NCBI RefSeq assembly: GCF_963583255.1
Contig: NC_084818.1
Location: 15,626,222-15,690,221 of the forward strand
Source: Pyrus communis
Taxonomy: Eukaryota > Streptophyta > Magnoliopsida > Rosales > Rosaceae
Reading direction: 5' to 3'
DNA length: 64,000 bases
This document shows positions 22,850-35,040 of the stretch, one piece after another. The notes beneath the pieces were generated by a model. It was not told the origin of the DNA. It ran no database searches and was given only the letters and a program-made list of their open reading frames with translations. The position numbers and the translations under genes are program-made. The first letter of the stretch is position 1. Each line of letters opens with the position of its first letter.

Positions 22850-23485
22850 CAAGATGTCACATCCCGGGCTCGACTCCACCATCGCATGATATTGTTCGCT
22901 TTGGGTCCTGACCATGGCCTCACGGTTTTGTTTTTGGGAACTCACATGAGAACTTCCCAATAGGTCACCCATCCTAGGATTGCTCTCGCGAGCTACTCGC
23001 TTAACTTCGGAGTTCCTACAGAACCCGAAGCCAGTGAACTCCCAAAAGACCTCGTACTAGGTAGAGATGGGAATATACATGTAAGGCTTACATGATCCAC
23101 TCCCCGGGGAGATGTGGGATGTTACAATCCACCCCCCTTAGGGGTCCGACGTCCTCGTTGGCACACTTTCGCCTAGGGATTGGCTCAAATACCAAATTGT
23201 CACATCCCCGCCCGGGCCTCTACCATATCCCGAGCTCGACTCCACCGTAGCACGATATTGTCCGCTTTGGGCCCCTATCACACCCTTACGATTTTGTTTA
23301 CGAGAACTTCCTAGTGGGTCACCCATCATGAGATTGCTCTTACGCGCTACTCGCTTAACTTCGAAATTCCTACGGAACTCGAAGCTAGTGAGTTCCCAAA
23401 AGGCCTTGTGCCAGGTAAAGATGAGAATATACATATAAGGCTTACATGATCCACTCCACTGGGCGATGTGAGATGTTACACAAGA
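22850..23485 (-). mobile_element. Cassandra TRIM retrotransposon (22855-23480) with CAAGA duplications
   Basis: Two LTRs (22855-23126 and 23198-23480) enclose a 71-bp interior. The element is flanked by CAAGA at 22850-22854 and 23481-23485. On the minus strand each LTR contains a 5S-rRNA-like stretch: AGTTAAGCGAG-type sequence, then CCTAGGATGGGTGACC. This is the hallmark of Cassandra, whose promoter resembles that of 5S rRNA genes. The interior has an altered TGGTATCAGAGCC primer site (here TGGTATTTGAGCC) and a purine-rich tract, but no coding sequence, so movement needs proteins from another element. The LTRs have diverged moderately. Confidence 0.9.
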
Positions 23486-24638
23486 GGGTAGGTAGCTAGT
23501 ATTTTTCTTCAAAATTAGTAAAAATTGCTACCCAATCTTCGTCACATTCTTTTTTTTAGATAATGAGATTTTCATTTAGAATAGTCAAGACCATACATAA
23601 CACGAGACATGTCAAACGTGTTTCTTAGAAAAATCCAGTAGGTCAAAAAAACATTATAATTAAACAATCATAAACTCATGAGAAATACAATACAATTTCT
23701 TAGTCACGAAGTACTCTTAGTTCTAAACTCTAGTTAGGAGGACTTAACTTTGGTAGCTGAAGAACTGAAAGTACCATGAGAAAAGGAAGTCATCGGCGCA
23801 CCGCCCTCTGATTATCTTACAATCGTTTTATAAAGAAGCCATGCTATCCTCGAACAAAAAAATAAAAAAATAAAAAAAAATAAAATAAAGACGAGATTGC
23901 TCTTCATAGTCAATTACCAAGCACACAAACCATAACCATAATCATAAAGATTTTTCTCGACAAAGCGAGAGAACGACTATATTGACAAAAGGTATCCTCA
24001 ACAAGGGGAGAGAGTGAGTACAACCAAAAACCCCAAAAAAGGAGGAAGAAAGAGATCAAGAAGATTGCCTCTACCTCAAAACAAAGGCATGGGTCCGACT
24101 GGTGGAGGTTTTTTAATTCTCTGATACTCTGACTGCTTGGTGGTTTTCATCTTTGTCACATTCATGTGATGTGGAAATAGGTAGAGGAAATGCCAAAATG
24201 GATTCATGTTTGTGTTGCCGACAATGAGAAGAAGAGGAGGAGGATACTAGGGTTTCTTTTGTTCTCTTTTAAGGTGTTAATATCAATTCTGTATAATTTG
24301 TTTTTTTCTTCTATTTATTTATAAAATTTCTATTTTTGTGCAATTAGTTATAGGAGTAAACTCCTCTTTAATGGGTGATGTAAAAGTAAATTAAATCTTC
24401 AGCTGGTGTCATCGTTATTTCTCAAATGTGATGGATTTGTGAAAACACGATAAACTTCAAGAAGTGTTGATATAATTATCCCAATAGAATGAATAATGAC
24501 TCCTCTTAAATTAGAAAGACATATATAAAATAGATTCACAGTTACTGTAACGTCTTATTTTATGAAAATAATATAATGTATAAGTTTATCAGCACAAAAT
24601 ATGGCATCATTGAATTACACTCTTGATGCTGCATATAA
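23486..24638. other. Intergenic stretch
   Basis: No gene was recognised. It contains an A-rich low-complexity tract near 23860-23890. The rest is unremarkable. Confidence 0.4.
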
Positions 24639-24846
24639 TGATGAGTGTTTTCTTTGTATTTTTTGGTCAAGACCACAATGTGTCCCAACCCTCGAAAGGT
24701 GGGACTAATCTTTGGTCGAGATTCGGTCTATCTCAGCTGATTTCGAACCCCTGCCAGGAAGGCACCCAGAATCTGCCAACTGAAGGTGACAATTTTCCAA
24801 TTGCACCACACCTTGTGGTTAATGTTGATTGATGAGTGTTTTCTTT
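24639..24846 (-). mobile_element. SINE (24656-24829) with 17-bp target duplication
   Basis: TGATGAGTGTTTTCTTT flanks the insert at 24639-24655 and 24830-24846. On the minus strand the insert has a tRNA-like head with GTGGTGCAATTGG (A box) and GGGGTTCGAAATC (B box), then a body ending CCAAAAAATAC. Pol III promoter boxes plus a long duplication identify a tRNA-derived SINE. It is a different family from the copies at 22546 and 52335. Confidence 0.82.
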
Positions 24847-24885
24847 ACCAATGAGCAAAGACTTGTCATGTCTGCTGGTCTCTAT

Positions 24886-25022
24886 TCAACAAATTCATCA
24901 ATTTATTTTTTAAATCAACAAATTCATCAATTTATTTTTTAAATCAACAAATTCATCAATTTATTTTTTTTAAATCAACAAATTCATCAATTTATTCTTT
25001 AAATCAACAAATTCATCAATTA
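24886..25022. repeat. Tandem repeat, five units of 29-31 bp
   Basis: The unit TCAACAAATTCATCAATTTA is repeated five times with T/A-tract length differences. The last unit is partial. Confidence 0.9.
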
Positions 25023-25590
25023 CAAACACCAATTGTAACTCAATAATTAGGTGATAAGTAACTAATACGAACCAAATCTACCCCTCTTCACCAGAAAGAC
25101 TGGAATGGAACCCCTCTTCACTAGAAAGATTGGAATGGAACCATTACTATGATGAGGATTTTCTTCAGATCTTTTTTATGAGGATCTCAAAAACTCACAT
25201 ATTATCTATTTATCGTATATATTATGATCAATTTTCGTTAGATATCATTTATGTTTAATTTTAAATAAAAAATTTAAAATAATTTCTAATCGATCCAAAT
25301 TCAAAATCAAAACAACAGCAGCTAGTGAGAGAAAGTAATTAGTTAATTTATTTTTTCGAGGTTTAATTCTTTCATTTCTTCTCCTGAATTAATTATAAAA
25401 TCGAATTAGAAAATGTTTTCATGAAAGAGAAGCAAAAAGACACAGAAAGACAGAAAATAAGCGTCTTTGACTCTTTTGCAGATTACATATCGCAGATTTG
25501 CTTGCTGCTAAGATTAACCAGAGCCTCTGAAGTCTGAACTGTCTCTCTCCCTCCGCTGTCAACTCTCTAAGTCTCACAGTCAACTCGGAC

Positions 25591-26484
25591 ATGGGAAACA
25601 GCTAAGAAGCTTGTTTCACTCAATCTTCCAGAAGCTCTGCCATGTGTTCTTGATTCCTCCTTAAAGGTACATCTCTTCTTCCTCTTCTTCTCCTTTCAGC
25701 TGAATTTCTTCTTCTTTCATTATTTGCAGACATGGGTTTTGCTTGTTTTTCACTTTTGTTTGGTTGCTTGGAAAATTGATGGGATCGTCAGAATGGAACT
25801 GACAAGAAACTTGAACTTTTCCTGGAATGAAGATTGAACGGCAATTTCCTCCATTTTTTTATGTTTTGATTTGAATGGTTTTGTGGGCTGAGCTGAATTT
25901 GTGTTTCGATTTCCGAGAGTTTCTGCCTTGTGTGATAGGATTTAGTAATGTTTCTGCTACTGCTTGCAATATATGAATGATTGTTGAGAAGAGAACAGCC
26001 AACAACATGATGTGGTAAATAAAACAATGAGATCCCAACAAAGACGGAGGCATATCGAAAATTGAATCTCTTACATTGTGCACTTAAAGTGCCAAAGGAT
26101 GATGATTTCCGATATCTTCCCGAGTATGAAATTCATTGTCATATTAAACTTTGCTTCTTAAGAAAGTCCTGCTCGACGAAAAAATTTAGGCTTTGTGCTC
26201 AAATATAGACTATGGCTGCCAAAAAACTTACACATATTGGTTTCCATTAAGTTCTTTTTTTGCTGTTTTGTTTTCCTGACTGAAACTATACTTTGGTAGG
26301 TTGGCAACTACCAAACTGTAAAAGGTCTTCTACTTAGGCTTGCCTCAAAATTGTTATTGTTGCAGTTCCTACGGTTTATCAGAATATTTATAACTCACTG
26401 AAGGATTTTTTGTCCCTTTTTGGAGATATGAAATTGATTCAACTGCTCGATCACCGCCAGGCATTTCATTGCATCCATAACTAG
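25591..26484 (+). promoter_or_regulatory. Leader of the receptor kinase gene with three short upstream ORFs
   Basis: A probable leader exon ends at a GT donor after 25666 (AAAG|GTAC). It resumes after TGCAG at 26366, 124 bases before the main start. It holds three upstream ORFs: 25591-25605 (four codons and stop), 25642-25653 (three codons and stop) and 26428-26484 (18 codons). The last stop lies five bases before the main ATG at 26490. Upstream ORFs commonly reduce translation of the main frame, and one ending this close could favour reinitiation or stalling. The leader exons are inferred from splice sites, not from transcript data. Confidence 0.45.
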
Positions 26485-26489
26485 CAAGA

Positions 26490-29400
26490 ATGATGATGTC
26501 AAAAATAGAGCCAGTCTTTGCAGCTTTGGTATTGGCTTGCTTACAGTCTTTTGTATTGCCTGATGCACAAGGTACGGTTCTATGCGACATTTAATTCATT
26601 CAGACAGCATCTGGGATATGCTATGCACAACAATCTTCCCATTTTTTTCAGTTGTTATATATCATAAGAAACAAGCCTAAGGCTAACAAGTCTAGTATTG
26701 TTTAATGCAGTATTGTCCAATATTGTGACTTCGATGCAATTAAATATTCAAGCGTTTGGGTCCTCTCTGCACCTCTTTCTTGCTCTCTAGGATATTATAG
26801 AAAGAATGCTGAACCAGGGGGTTAGTGGACTGTCTTGAGGTCTTTGTGTGGGGGAAACATGCTTCTCTTTCTCTCTAGGATATTATAGAAAGAACGCTGA
26901 ACCAGGGGGTTAGTGGACTGTCTTGAGGTCTTTGTGTGGGGGGAACATGCTTCTCTTGCTCTCTAGGATATTATAGAAAGAACGCTGAACCAGGGGGTTA
27001 GTGGACTGTCTTGAGATCTTTGTGTGGGGGAATATGCTTCTCTTGCTCTCTAGGATTTTATAGAAAGAACGCTGAACCAGGGGGTTAGTGGGCTGTCTTG
27101 AGGCCTTTGTGTGGGGGAATATGTTCACTATTTTCCTTTTCTAGTATTTATGTAAAGTGGTCGTACACTTCTTTTAGCGAATTTTGATTGGATGATGAAT
27201 CTTTGCATTTTCGGTTTCAGGAGATGCGCTGTTTTCGTTGAGGACTTCTTTGAATAGTTCACCCAATCAGCTCAAGGACTGGAACCCCAATCAAGTCAAT
27301 CCATGCACTTGGTCCAATGTGAATTGCGACCCTAACAATAATGTAGTTTCTGTGTAAGGCATCCTTTGTTCATCGTGATGTATTGTTATCAACGGATCAC
27401 TTCACAATACAAAATTCATCCTTTCATTGATTAATGTTTTTCACTTGTCTATGCTTAGTTTTGTCTTTTCAATTTTGCAGAACATTATCAAATATTGGAT
27501 TTTCTGGCATCTTGTCTCCTAAATTAGGAGCCTTGAAAAATCTTCAAACACTGTAAGTAAGGAGAATACTTGCTACGTTTATCATGATTTCTGTACACTC
27601 CATTTTCTGGAGTCATTACTAAAACTAGCACCGTCACCACGATCCTGTATTTCTCAATATCTGTTTTTTGATATTGACATGTAAGAATCAAATCTCCTAT
27701 ATTTTTGTTAGAGTAAGGATGATGAGAGGAGGGCGACTTGGGTTCTGTACTTGAGTTGTTGAAGTCAATTTTATTTTTTTTTTTTTAGCTGAGTCTCCGA
27801 ATCACATGCTTTACAAGTAAGGTAATTGTTAGGATAGTATTGTCAGACTTGTTTGTAGAGTATGACTGTGTCAACTTTTGTATGATCCTAACGACTTAAG
27901 CTTTCCGGAATTGTGGCACACCAAAGTACTTATGAAGAATAAGTGAATATTGTTTTTCTTTTTGGATTTCTATTGATTACCATAAGACGTAACAGGCAGG
28001 ATGAACAGAAAGGCAATGAAATTTTCCAAAACCCCATATGTAATTCCATGAGTTTGCGTGAAGTTTACGTTGTGCTCATTTCTGTTTGTTAATATGCGAA
28101 GAACTAATCCATTAGAATAATACATGTGTCCCATATTAGCTTAGTATGAATGGATTTTGAGATGAATTCTTATTCACATGAGAGACCATTGTTAATGCTT
28201 AGTGGTGGCAATCCAACCCATTGGGTTGTTAACGGGTAACCATTAAGACCCGTCTAGTTTGATTTCACCATGATATGGTGGTGAGATTGGTAGTTGTGAT
28301 GATAGTGTGAAACCTTATTCTGGTGAAATCAAACTAAATGGGTCTCAGTGTTTAGTTGGTTACCCATTAACAATCCGATTGATTTTCCACCTCTAGTTAA
28401 CACCGTTACAAAATTATTTTTCAAGGGTAGCAATTAATTCTTTATTCTGCGTAAAGCTTGAGCAACAGTTCTCATTTGTCCATGTTTTGGTTTTTTGCCT
28501 CTTCTATTTGTAGACATATAAATGTGTGTCGTATGGCTGTGATTCTAATATGTATAAGGTGCATTCATCTTGCAGTTCATTAGAAGGAAATGGCATAACT
28601 GGTGAGATACCAAAAGAGTTTGGAAATCTGACAGTTTTGTCCACCTTGAATTTAGAAAATAATAATTTAACTGGTGAAATACCAGCTTCTCTTGGCAATA
28701 TGAACAATCTTCAATTCTTGTAAGTTGTTTCATCCGTGTTGTTTTATGTTTTCACTAATATCTAATGAGCCTGCATTGTCCTTAATTTTGTCTGACAGTG
28801 CTTTCTTGATGATGAAAACAGGATTTTGAATAACAATAATCTGAGTGGTACTATCCCAGAGTCACTTTCAAGTCTTTCAAGCTTGATTAGTCTGTACGTT
28901 ATCTTTTCTTGTACAGTGTACATGTGATATGAGAAATCAGGATTTGTCCATTCAAGTTATACTATACAACTTTATTTGGCTCTCTATCTTTTAGAATTCT
29001 GAACGTTATCCATGTGAATTTGTATACTTGGGGATCATTTCTTCAGTATTTGATGCCACAGTTCAAACTTTGTTTGCAGTCAGCTTGGCACCAATGCTCT
29101 CACTGGTCAAATACCTGAGCGGTTGTTTAATGTCCCAAAGTACAAGTATGAAGAACTTGAAAATGTTACTGTTTCTATCATTACAAGACTGCATGCCACT
29201 CTCTCTCTCTTAGTCTCTCCATGTGTCCACACACCCACATATTCAAAATATAGTTTGCAGCATGAATTTTGATCTGACCCGTGTTGCTTGTTTCAGTTTT
29301 ACAGGAAACCACCTAAACTGTGGTGTGAATCTCCCTCACCAGTGTGCACCTGATAACGATGGTACAGGTTAATGGGTCAAATAACAATATCCGAAATTGA

Positions 29401-32189
29401 ACTGTTCTGTTTACCTTTCCTTTTTGTAAGCTTACACGATGGGGTTTTCCCACTCTTGACAGGCCCTAAAAGTAAGCCGAAGCTTGGAATCATAGTTGGA
29501 GTTGTTGGAGGGCTTATCATTTTAGTATTACTTGGAGGTTTACTGTACTTTATCTGCAAGCGTAGACACAAAGGCAAGCGTGAAGTTTTTGTGGATGTTG
29601 CAGGTACGCATTGCTTGCTAATTGTAGAGCTGATTAATAGCCCCATCATCTGACCAGTCAATGGAACCTTCATTTTAGTTTTGACCAATCATGCTTTAGT
29701 GGTTCAACCATAATCTTATAATGGCACATTAAAAATTTCCTTTTTGTCAACCAAATTAGGGTTATTATTGAATTGGTTTATCGCTATGGCTGAAATTACA
29801 TAAGGGGTTCCTCTTTAGGGTAAATATTTACATATTCATGGTATGTTATGCCATTGGACATTAGGTAAGGTTGAGAGTGGTGGGGGTGCCAACATCTTGT
29901 AGTTTCAGAAAAGAAAATATCGTTTATTGGCCGGCCATTGTTAAAAATTTGGAGTTCTCATACAAATTTGGAGGGCTAAACTTCATGAGCAGCAACATTT
30001 TGGTTGGGAGGCTAGATTTGGGCTCTGGCCAATGCCGTTACCATTAGACATGCTCTAATAGGTAGTGACGTTTCGGCCCTTCTGAGCCACGAGCTGGCCC
30101 TTTGGGTGACTGGGCATCCCACAACATTAGGAAATCTTCATCATTGTAAAAAGATTTAAGGAAACAGATAAAAAATGCCGGATCAACTCCTAGTCTGAAA
30201 GTTGTACACAATGTAAATTATCAAAATAATGGACGTAAAAGGGACCCCCGAATAAATTAAACAAACTTCTAAGTGGAAATCGTGCCCATTTTTTTTGTAT
30301 ATTTTATTTTTCTATGAAATTAAGCAACAAATATTGGAATCATTTTTGGTATTACAATTAAATGACAGAAACAAAGAGGTAATAGGGGAAAGTAATGATT
30401 AGAATGGGAATGCGATAAAAACTTGATTTTGATATACATCGGATCATATGAAATGAACCCTGTAATCATTACAAGAAAGATTGCGTTTTCTCCATGTGAC
30501 TGCACAAGTTGCTGAATGATGCAAGAAAAAAAATGTAAAGTATTTGTGACCAAATTGATCAGATCCAAAAGGTACTCATTACAGGGCATGGTACATGTCA
30601 TCTAAAACTGTGTATTTTAGATTTTGTTGTCAATGAACTTTTTATTTTCACCAATTTCAGTCTATAGGACCTGGGTGAGCCCTGCCATGCATAATTTAGC
30701 TCATTTGGGGTTTTTTATTTTATTTATTATTTATTTAGTTTTATCTAAAACCATTTTTAATTGCTGCACCCAGGTGAAGTTGACCGAAGGATTGCATTTG
30801 GCCAGTTAAGAAGATTTTTGTGGAGGGAATTGCAGCTAGCAACAGACAACTTCAGTGAGACAAATGTTCTAGGACAAGGAGGTTTTGGAAAAGTCTATAA
30901 AGGAGTGCTATCTGATAACACAAAAGTTGCTGTTAAGCGTCTCACAGATTATGAGAGACCTGGGGGGGATGCAGCTTTCCAGCGCGAAGTAGAAATGATA
31001 AGTGTAGCTGTTCACAGGAATCTATTAAGACTGATCGGGTTTTGCACGACTCCAACAGAACGCCTTCTAGTGTATCCCTTTATGCAGAATTTAAGTGTTG
31101 CCTATCGGTTGCGAGAGATCAAACCTGGTGAGCCCGTTTTGGATTGGTCTACAAGAAAGCAGGTGGCATTAGGCACAGCCCGTGGGCTAGAGTACCTACA
31201 CGAACATTGTAATCCTAAGATTATTCATCGAGATGTAAAGGCTGCTAATGTATTACTTGATGAAGATTTTGAAGCAGTTGTGGGCGACTTTGGCTTGGCA
31301 AAGTTGGTGGATGTTAGAAGGACTAATGTGACAACTCAAGTTCGTGGCACAATGGGTCACATAGCACCTGAATATTTGTCCACTGGGAAGTCATCAGAAA
31401 GGACAGATGTTTTTGGCTATGGGATTATGCTTTTAGAACTTGTAACGGGACAACGGGCAATTGATTTTTCACGCTTGGAAGAAGAAGATGATGTTTTGTT
31501 GCTTGACCATGTAAGATACACTCTTTCTGCATTTGGGTCCCTCTTTCTCTTCCCCACTCCCCCTCTCCCTACCTCCTCCAAGTGTGCATGTTAAAATAAC
31601 AGGAAATGGCATGTGTTTCAATTTTTACATATAATAATTGTTTTGATGGTATTGGGAGCTTTCCACTCTCACGGATGATATGTAGTTGTATGGTCAAAGA
31701 GTGTATCCAATTCTATGTAGGTATGGTATGGAATTTTGTGCGTAGCTTATGCTCAGCACAAAATGATATCACACTTAAGGAAGAAAATGTGGGGGTTTTT
31801 TGTTCATTGAATGCATATTTTTGCTTGAGTTTGTTCTCATTGTGCGAACCTTCTTTGCTTATCTGCTCCTGAAGGTCAAGAAGCTGGAAAGGGAAAAGAG
31901 ACTGGATGCTATTGTTGACAGCAATTTGAATGATGGTTACAACATCCAAGAGGTAGAAATGATGATCAAAGTTGCACTTCTTTGTACGCAAGGATCTCCT
32001 GAAGACCGCCCGTTAATGTCAGAGGTGGTACGGATGCTAGAAGGAGAGGGTCTGGCCGAGCGCTGGGAAGAATGGCAGAATGTTGAGGTTAATCGTAGGG
32101 AAGAGTATGAAAGACTACAAAGGAGATTTGACTGGGGAGAAGATTCTGTTTATAATCAGGATGCTATTGAGTTATCTGGTGGACGTTGA
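26490..32189 (+). CDS. LRR receptor-like kinase, subfamily II (At5g10290/At5g65240-like), 608 aa
   Basis: Ten coding exons join in frame: 26490-26571, 27221-27353, 27481-27552, 28576-28719, 28822-28893, 29080-29145, 29297-29361, 29463-29603, 30774-31510 and 31875-32189. All introns are GT-AG. The product has a signal peptide (about 1-27) and an N-terminal LRR cap with a paired-cysteine motif (CTWSNVNC). About five LRRs, some encoded by 72-nt units, are followed by a second cysteine pair ([11 protein letters not shown]). One membrane helix (about 220-242) precedes a Ser/Thr kinase. The kinase is complete: glycine loop 292-299, Lys313, Glu330, HRD 410-412 and DFG 430-432, so it is an active-type RD kinase. 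Subfamily II also includes SERK/BAK1 and NIK, short-ectodomain co-receptors at the plasma membrane. The co-receptor role here is an inference, and the ligand or partner is unknown. The start has three consecutive ATGs, and I chose the first. The C-terminus ends ELSGGR, as in its relatives. Confidence 0.93.
26783..27124. repeat. Four tandem units of about 86 bp in the first coding intron of the kinase gene
   Basis: Each unit contains CTCTCTAGGAT, then CGCTGAACCAGGGGGTTAG (ATGCTG in the first copy), then a GTGTGGGGGAA-type purine stretch. The copies differ at a few bases, so the expansion is fairly recent. The array lies between the exons ending at 26571 and starting at 27221. Confidence 0.92.
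28192..28403. mobile_element. MITE-like inverted repeat in an intron of the kinase gene
   Basis: The ends TAGTGGTGGCAATC and GATTTTCCACCTCTA are inverted, with long imperfect internal complementarity: TTTGATTTCACCA against TGGTGAAATCAAA. Flanking GTTAATGC / GTTAACAC could be an imperfect 8-bp duplication, which would fit hAT. It sits inside the intron 27553-28575 and does not touch exons. Confidence 0.6.
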
Positions 32190-32851
32190 GGTCAACAGTA
32201 ATTCTGCACTCATTTCCTCGTATACCATCGGCGTGTAATATCGTTTTTGGTAGGTTAGCTCGGTTAAAACCTGAATGAAGCATATATGTAATACCCGAAT
32301 CGTAATATCTTGATTTCATCTTTTAACCTTTTATTTGTATATCTTGTGTGTACATGGTACATGATTTTGTTGGTGTGGCCAAGCCGTGGAATACAAACCT
32401 TGCAGATTGCATAATCAACGCTGTTCTGTATTTAGAGAAGCTTTTCTTGTTTCCCATGATGTTTGTTATCGTTGGCAGACGCCACTGTTTGGAACTATTA
32501 ATTTCCAATTCAGTGGATCATTTTCTCCATATTTGTATGAACAATTGAGACGCCACTGTTGCTGTAGGATTTCGTAGCGAACACATGAATTGTTGGCACA
32601 TTGCAACTAAATTTTAACTGGTGACACCCTATCTTTTACATTAACAAAGATCAATACTGACCATTCAAATGAGCCGTCCCATGAGATGCTTATATTTGGC
32701 ATGAACTATGACTCACGTAGGATAAAAAACTGAGAGATACACATGGACTCTGATCCAATGGTCCACATTACGAGTTTTAAAACTCAAATAAAACAGAGAT
32801 TATTAGAATTATTGACACTTAAGAAATCCACAAAAGTATTTATACATCAAC
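32190..32851. other. 3' flank of the kinase gene and possible Copia LTR remnant
   Basis: The kinase 3' UTR probably lies in the first 300 bp. From 32851 leftward, sequence starting (minus strand) TGTTGATGTATAAATAC may be the start of the 3' LTR of the Copia fragment next door. Its other end was not found. Confidence 0.4.
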
Positions 32852-33470
32852 ACTCCCTTCTGAACCTTTTGCACATTTTACTCCAAGCATTCCTCTCAAA
32901 TATACAAACCTGTCTTTTAGAAGTGGCTTGGTGAAAATATCAGTCATTTGTTCCTCTGTCTTGAAATATAAAAGTTCAATTTCTTTCTCTTATACAGCTT
33001 CTTGAATGAAATGGAACTTTCTGTTATTGTGTCTTTTTTTTCTAGTGGAAGACATGTTTCTTAGCAATGGTTATAGCAGAAGTGTTATCACATAAAATCT
33101 GTGTGGCTTCAACCTTTTCTTCACCAAAATCTTCTAAAACAAATCTCAACCATTTTGCTTGAGAGGTTGCTCTTGCAGCACTGATATATTCATCATCTGT
33201 TGTGAAGAGTGCAAATGTGTTTTGCTTGATTCAGGCCCATAAAAATACCCAAAAACCAAGATTAAATATATATCTTAAAGCTCTCCTCAGATCATCTTCA
33301 CTTCATGCCCAATCAATACACAATATTTTATTAGAAGTGTTGACTTTCCCTTGATATACTCAATACCTTAGTCCAAAGTATCCTGAATGTATCCACTCTC
33401 TTTGCTGTTCTCACGCATATTCTTGTAGGGTTGTGCATGAATCTAGAGAGTAGGCTGGCTGCAAACATGA
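32852..33470 (-). pseudogene. Copia RNase H / pol C-terminal remnant
   Basis: The minus strand, in broken frames, encodes ATSQAKWLRFVLEDFGEEK, then QILCDNTSAITIAKKHVF, then QMTDIFTKPLLKDRF and finally GMLGVKCAKGSEGSVDV. These are the canonical last blocks of Copia pol (RNase H through the ADxFTK motif). A polypurine AGAAGGGAG then leads into a putative LTR. Stops within the domain show it is dead. Upstream pol domains are lost or unrecognisable. Confidence 0.8.
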
Positions 33471-35040
33471 TGTTAGGTTGCAGTCAAGTAAAGCAGACTT
33501 CCAACTAATTTTCTTTATTGAGATTCATTACCTGCCTCACTGCCATCCACTTAGCAAGTGGTGTTCCCTCAGTTGAATTGATTAGCTGCCTCATATTTGG
33601 ATTACTATATATCCATATATTCTTTTCCCAATTAGTATGATTTATATATTTGCTAATTTATATTTTATAGTATTTTATTGGTAAGTACAAATCCAAATAT
33701 TTTAAATACGTATCACCATATGCTTAGTCAATAAACATATCGATTGATGTGGTTTTTACATATGAGGCCATGTATCGGCCTTGTTTGTCATTAGAGCACT
33801 CCTTTGACGAATCACCTTTTTAGTCTATTTTTGTATTTGGCTTAGAAACTTGAACTTTTTCTTCTAAGTCGATGAAGTTTTCAATCTTGACCGAAAAAAT
33901 AAGTGGCCTAACTTTTTCTTCAGTCAAGTTGACAATTTTCTTGAGTCGAAGCTTAATTGTGGCCGGAGCAAGAAGTTGCCCCCTGGCATTTTGATCCAAT
34001 CAAATCTCAAACGGAATTGACTTGTATGCAAAATCATAAGGCAAATTTTTCTCATCAAGCCACGTATTAAATCTGGCTCTATCTTCTTTTAACCATTGTT
34101 CTTACAAGGTGCCATGAGCATTCATCCTTATCATTTAAGAGAAGGATTTTCGCCTCTCTTCATATGTGTCAAGGATTATTTTCGTCTCATGTTGATCTAG
34201 GGTCTCCTTCAATCGGCTATGAATTAGAATCTTGATATATCATATGAACTTTGTTGCTTTAGCACTAGGTCCCTCTAGACGTGCCAAAATGTTGACCCTA
34301 AAAACTACTTAGCCTACGTGGCATGCAGACCGAATAACTAATGAACTAACTATGTTCTTCTGGTGAATGCAGGTGTACCAACTCGTTACTAAGCTCGATC
34401 TTGAGTAAAAATGTGGTGGTGGTGTTGAATGCAGTGCTGACTTCTATTGTCCAAACGATCGCAGCCAAAGAATGAACTAGTCTCGGCTTCTGGGTTTTAG
34501 AGCCTCAAGACAAGGCTGTTAGTCACTATGAAGTTCAAATAAGGTTCGGCTTTTAATGTGACGAACACTAAGTAACTGGGAACACCTCACTTCGACGAAA
34601 AGGCTAATGAGATGACCTATTTTAACAAGGATTCAAAGACTCCTTGTCGCCAAGGATAATTTCAATTATTTTAAAAATAACTATTATGGTTATCACAACC
34701 ATAATAATATAAAATAATTGAAAATCACCTTAATATTTCTCTCATCCAACGACTTATAATCCTTCACACTCAATTGCCTCGATTGCATGGGCCGATGTTG
34801 TAATATTGGGTCCAAACAATTTTATAAGTTGTGCAAATGTACAATGGGCTAGCCTGACCTGCACAACTTTCGTAATTGATGTTAGTAATTCAATTTTTTG
34901 TTCTTAAAGGATACTACTTGCATATTATTATATACTCATATCATCATATCACATGATGAACGGTGTAATCATTTCATAAGAGAAAAGAACCAAGTGTTGG
35001 GGGAAAAAAAGAAATCACCAATATTAGTTGGAATGCTTGA
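33471..35040. other. Intergenic stretch with decayed repeat sequence
   Basis: At 33850-34010 the minus strand has a coding-like run (RLKKIVNLTEEKVRPLIF...) without a recognised family. At about 34660-34720 there is an AT-rich imperfect hairpin centred on CTATTATGGTTATCACAACC. No intact gene was seen. Confidence 0.35.

Noticed and set aside
22920..23360. Possible 5S rRNA genes (also near 57960 and 58290)
   Set aside because: The 5S-like stretch is partial and lies inside LTRs with TRIM structure, so it is Cassandra and not a functional 5S gene.
29855..30060. Possible MITE fragment in the last large intron of the kinase gene
   Set aside because: Some sequence looks like a degraded dispersed repeat, but I could not find matching ends or a duplication.
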